Below are positions 6,560 to 9,572 of a stretch of 9,572 nt of DNA, piece after piece; within the stretch, counting starts at the first letter, position 1; each line of letters opens with the position of its first letter. The DNA comes from Candidatus Aenigmatarchaeota archaeon (GTDB taxonomy: Archaea > Aenigmatarchaeota > Aenigmatarchaeia > QMZP01). Where the stretch lies: positions 1 to 9,572 of the forward strand of contig DAOUYM010000027.1 in NCBI GenBank assembly GCA_030666115.1, read 5' to 3'. The position numbers were made by a program, and so were the translations under genes. A model generated the notes under the pieces. That model saw only the letters and a list, made by a program, of their open reading frames with translations, had not been told where the DNA came from and made no database searches.

Positions 6560-9500
6560 ATGCCGGGAAAGGCAGGAAAGAAAAAAACAATAAGGAAACC
6601 CAGAAGAAAAGCACCTGATCATTCCAGTGACGTGAAAAAGATTCAGATGGAGAGATCCGTGCTTGAAGAAAAGAACAAACACCTGCTTCAAATAATCGAA
6701 GAGATTTCAAAACCAGACACTGAAACTTCCGAACTCGAGGAAAAAAAGGTGAAGGTCGAAAAAAGCAAGAAGGCGGAACCCGGGGGTGATGGTATGGATG
6801 AGAAGGCCGATGAGGAAAAGAAAACCGAAGAAGAGGAAGAAGAAAAAAAAGACAAACCCCTTATGGACCTGAAAGAGTTCGGGGAGAAAATCGAAACCAA
6901 AGTTAAGGAAAAGTTTGAAGAGAACAAAGATAAGCGTGACCTAAAGAAGGACATAAGTAAGATGGTCAAGGATGATATTGACTCCAGATTCTCAAAACTT
7001 TCTGAGGATCTGAAAAAAGTTTCTGATGTAGAAAAAAGACTAAAGGAATTTACTGACAAGATTAGCATGACCCAGCCGGTTCCGGCACCACAGGGCACCC
7101 CACCCCAGGCTTTCCAGCAGGGTCTTTCTGAACCAGCAGGACTGATATCAAAGGGAATGGCTGCTTTTGGGGAAGAGATGGACCTGCAGGGTGAATTGTT
7201 AGAGATAAAGAATTCAATCAAAGACATCAACAAAAATCTTGATAACCTCAGAAAGAAAACGGACTACAGCATAACCAACATAAACGATAAAATGAAGATT
7301 GTTGACAAGATACCTTCAATCGAGGAGAGCTTCCAGAGCATAAGCGAGAAGCTTGGTCCAGACAACGTCCAGAAGATGAGGAAGCTGATATTCTCTGCTG
7401 ACGAGCTCGTTGATGAGATTGTGCCCGATATAGTGGGCAAAAAGATGAGGTCCAAGATGGGTCCTGTGATCAATGAGATAAGGAACCTGAGGCAGAGTAT
7501 AGCAGGCATCAAGAAATCCATGGATCAGGTCAACCTGGAGGTACTCAACCTCAAGAAAACCAAGGAAGACATAAAGGCACTTGAACTCGAGAGAGACAAG
7601 CTCTACAAGGAGATAGTAGGAAGAGATGCCAAGTTCAGGGAAGGAATCGACCTTCTGAAGAGCAACATAAAGAAGAGAATGGATTCCATGTCCGGTAACC
7701 TTTCTGACAAGCTTGACAGCGCCCATGTGGAGAATTATAAGAAGATAGAAAAGGATGTTGGAAAGATATTCACCGATACCATTCAGCTAAAGCTCAGTGA
7801 GATGGATAAGAGCTACGTGGATCTCAGCGAAAGGATAAGGAAGCTGGATAAGATTGATGATCAACTCCTCAAAAAGATTGATGAACTCAAGGCGCCCGAG
7901 GGAGTGAAGAAATGGGTTGGCAATCAGCTGAAGGAAGTTTATGAGAACACCATACCAGAAATAAAATCCATAAAGAAGGAGATACTCGATCACCTGGAAC
8001 AGGTTAAGTCACTCAGGGAGGGGATCAAGAATCTAGACTCTTTCTCACTTGATCTTTCCAAAACCACTGAGGCTCACAAAGAAAAGATAGAAAATATGGT
8101 CGAGGAGAAGAAAGTCCTGGCCGATACGATGGAGAAACTGAAGTCAGAGTTCAGGATACTTGAAGAGAGACTGATCATGGAGAAGCAGAGGATTTCAGAG
8201 CTTGAGACTAACGTCAAGACTAGAGAGATCGAGTTCGGTGCCAATCTGGATAAGCAGAAGAATGACGTGGCTGACTTCAGGCTTGAAATGGTCAAGATGG
8301 TAGAGAGCAGTATGAAAACCCTGAAGGAGGAACTCGAGGAAGAGAGGATGGAGGACATAAAGAACCAGACCAACGAACTGAAATCCGATATACTAAGGAT
8401 AGAGAAAATGAAAACCAACCTGGAAGAATACAGAAAAATCCAGGAATCCAAGCTGGACAGGATCGTGTCAGAGATCAAGGAAATCCCGCCAGATGTCAAG
8501 ACGTTATCAGGAAGGATAGGTAGTCTTGAAGCTTTGGGAAACAGACTGGACAAGGAGAAGATAAATGAATCAGAATTCTCGAGCATAATTAAGCTCGTGA
8601 CCAAGCGTATAGGGGAGATTGAAGACCACTTCGACAAGATCGAAGACAAGATATACAAGGACAAGTCCAGGATAGAGAAGACTGTTAATGATATATTATC
8701 TGATGACAGGATCATGAAATCAGCACAGGAGCTCATAGGAAAGGACCTTGAAGGCAAGATCCAGGACATGACAGGTTCACTCTCGTCTGACATCGGTTCT
8801 ATCTCAAAGAAACAGGACGAGAACACAGATACCATCGCATACCTGAAGGAGAAGTACAACGTACTTGACTCCCTGACCAGGGGCGTGCCAAAGATGCTGA
8901 AAGAGCAGGAAATATTCCTGAACAAGATAATGGAATCCAAGGAATCCCTGGCCAATAAATCAGAATCCATTGCTTCAGAGGTCAGATCCCTTTCAGGCAG
9001 GTTATCGGATGACAAGGACAGGTTGATGTCACTGGAACAGAATATGACAATCATGGACAAGGAGAAGGATTCCAAGATAACAAATGTTAAAGGAGAACTT
9101 GAAGACTTCAAGGAAAGCATATCTTCTGTTATTGATTCCATAAATTCCAAGCTGGGCGAAATCGGTGCGCTTGGCAAATCCCTGGATGAAAAGACCATAA
9201 CAGAGTCAGAGTTCATTTCAACAGTCAAGTCCATATCCAAGAGGATAGATGATATCGAGAATCTTTACAACAAACTGGATAAGGAATCCAGCCTTGACAA
9301 GACCAAGCTTCAGGTTGCAATAAACCAGGCACTCTCTGACGACAGGGTACTCAAATCAGCCCAGGACTCCCTGGGCAAGTGGATAGACGAGAACATCCAG
9401 GCAATGAACAAGAAGATGTCAGAACAGATGGAGAAGCTAACAGCGCAGATCCAGGAAAAGGCTGATACCCTTAACAACAAAATCTACTCGGATCTGGACA

Positions 9501-9572
9501 AGCTAAATACCCAATCCAACCAGAACTATGAATCCATAGTCGGAATGAAGGACAAGCTCTCCTTGCTATCAG
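6560..9572 (+). CDS. Giant cytoplasmic coiled-coil protein (3' partial)
   Basis: The frame runs open from ATG 6560 to the window edge: 1004 codons with no stop. No signal peptide or membrane helix is present, and I saw no Cys in my translation. Residues 1-20 are strongly basic (G-K-K-K, R-K-P-R-R-K) and could bind nucleic acid or acidic surfaces. Residues 50-105 are a Lys/Glu-rich, disordered-looking stretch with a poly-Glu core. A helix follows, then a Pro/Gln-rich linker (residues 170-194, nt 7067-7141). From residue about 195 the sequence is almost continuous heptad-like helix rich in Lys, Glu, Asp, Leu and Ile, including a duplicated 90-residue module (8525-8794 and 9161-9430). There is no Walker A in the visible part, so an SMC or Rad50 ATPase is not supported unless the head lies downstream. 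It resembles filament-forming or scaffold proteins. The start is supported by the TATA box at 6514 and GGTGGTG. No homologous family could be named. Confidence 0.92.
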   Translation, partial: MPGKAGKKKTIRKPRRKAPDHSSDVKKIQMERSVLEEKNKHLLQIIEEISKPDTETSELEEKKVKVEKSKKAEPGGDGMDEKADEEKKTEEEEEEKKDKPLMDLKEFGEKIETKVKEKFEENKDKRDLKKDISKMVKDDIDSRFSKLSEDLKKVSDVEKRLKEFTDKISMTQPVPAPQGTPPQAFQQGLSEPAGLISKGMAAFGEEMDLQGELLEIKNSIKDINKNLDNLRKKTDYSITNINDKMKIVDKIPSIEESFQSISEKLGPDNVQKMRKLIFSADELVDEIVPDIVGKKMRSKMGPVINEIRNLRQSIAGIKKSMDQVNLEVLNLKKTKEDIKALELERDKLYKEIVGRDAKFREGIDLLKSNIKKRMDSMSGNLSDKLDSAHVENYKKIEKDVGKIFTDTIQLKLSEMDKSYVDLSERIRKLDKIDDQLLKKIDELKAPEGVKKWVGNQLKEVYENTIPEIKSIKKEILDHLEQVKSLREGIKNLDSFSLDLSKTTEAHKEKIENMVEEKKVLADTMEKLKSEFRILEERLIMEKQRISELETNVKTREIEFGANLDKQKNDVADFRLEMVKMVESSMKTLKEELEEERMEDIKNQTNELKSDILRIEKMKTNLEEYRKIQESKLDRIVSEIKEIPPDVKTLSGRIGSLEALGNRLDKEKINESEFSSIIKLVTKRIGEIEDHFDKIEDKIYKDKSRIEKTVNDILSDDRIMKSAQELIGKDLEGKIQDMTGSLSSDIGSISKKQDENTDTIAYLKEKYNVLDSLTRGVPKMLKEQEIFLNKIMESKESLANKSESIASEVRSLSGRLSDDKDRLMSLEQNMTIMDKEKDSKITNVKGELEDFKESISSVIDSINSKLGEIGALGKSLDEKTITESEFISTVKSISKRIDDIENLYNKLDKESSLDKTKLQVAINQALSDDRVLKSAQDSLGKWIDENIQAMNKKMSEQMEKLTAQIQEKADTLNNKIYSDLDKLNTQSNQNYESIVGMKDKLSLLS
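8525..8794 (+). repeat. Coiled-coil protein module, copy A (90 residues)
   Basis: Residues 656-745 of the coiled-coil protein. It starts A-L-G-N-R-L-D, has E-S-E-F, then K-R-I-G-E-I-E, and the signature L-S-D-D-R-I-M-K-S-A-Q. It aligns without a gap to copy B, with 36 of 90 positions identical by hand count. Similarity continues past the end with a small gap: E-N-T-D-T-I-A-Y-L-K-E-K-Y after A against Q-N-Y-E-S-I-V-G-M-K-D-K-L after B. Confidence 0.8.
9161..9430 (+). repeat. Coiled-coil protein module, copy B (90 residues)
   Basis: It starts 212 codons after copy A, with A-L-G-K-S-L-D, E-S-E-F, K-R-I-D-D-I-E and L-S-D-D-R-V-L-K-S-A-Q. The DNA copies have drifted, so this is an old protein-level duplication under continuing selection. 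More copies may follow beyond the window. Confidence 0.8.

Noticed and set aside
6688..7233. 181-codon open frame on the - strand
   Set aside because: It shows the same antisense effect, with Ser/Phe-rich low complexity opposite the Lys/Glu-rich region.
8074..9240. 388-codon open frame on the - strand, rich in Ser, Leu, Ile and Phe
   Set aside because: It is the antisense of Lys/Glu/Asp codons in the coiled-coil gene (AAG, GAA, GAT read as CTT, TTC, ATC). It has low complexity and no promoter or ribosome site, while the + frame is open throughout.
6560..9572. SMC/Rad50-type ATPase
   Set aside because: There is no Walker A near the N-terminus, where SMC and Rad50 proteins carry it; the basic N-terminus is different.

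Overview
The window looks archaeal, most likely from a DPANN-type lineage such as Aenigmarchaeota, although the clade cannot be fixed from this sequence. Four things support this. Arg and Ile are encoded mostly by AGG/AGA and ATA. The promoters are BRE/TATA-box type, and two of them sit at the distance from the start codon that gives leaderless or nearly leaderless mRNAs. There is a very long extracellular protein packed with N-glycosylation sequons. The ParA/MinD-type ATPase carries the switch I sequence DCN-x7-GLYLG.

Layout: (1) 1-4752, + strand: the C-terminal 1583 residues of a giant surface protein whose 5' end lies outside the window. It has beta-sandwich repeats with dense sequons, then a Pro/Gly hinge, a sequon-free NEW3-like domain, a helical stalk, one membrane helix and a short cytoplasmic SHOCT-like tail. 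(2) 4753-4786: a short convergent gap. (3) 4787-5614, - strand: a MinD-like P-loop ATPase. (4) 5698-6357, - strand: a probable winged-helix regulator. (5) 6358-6559: an AT-rich divergent promoter region with a 12-bp palindrome over the regulator's own BRE. (6) 6560-9572, + strand: the first 1004 residues of a huge cytoplasmic coiled-coil protein that continues past the window edge and contains a duplicated 90-residue module.

All four genes could belong to cell-envelope and cell-organisation functions: an anchored surface protein with a cytoplasmic tail, a membrane-associating positioning ATPase, a filament-like scaffold, and a regulator placed to control the scaffold and itself. This functional link is inferred from gene order only. 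The most checkable oddities are a frame-breaking 14-bp perfect tandem repeat inside the surface-protein gene, an Asp-to-Asn change at the presumed catalytic switch I position of the MinD-like ATPase, and the repeat module in the coiled-coil protein. No RNA genes, CRISPR arrays, insertion sequences or attachment sites were seen.
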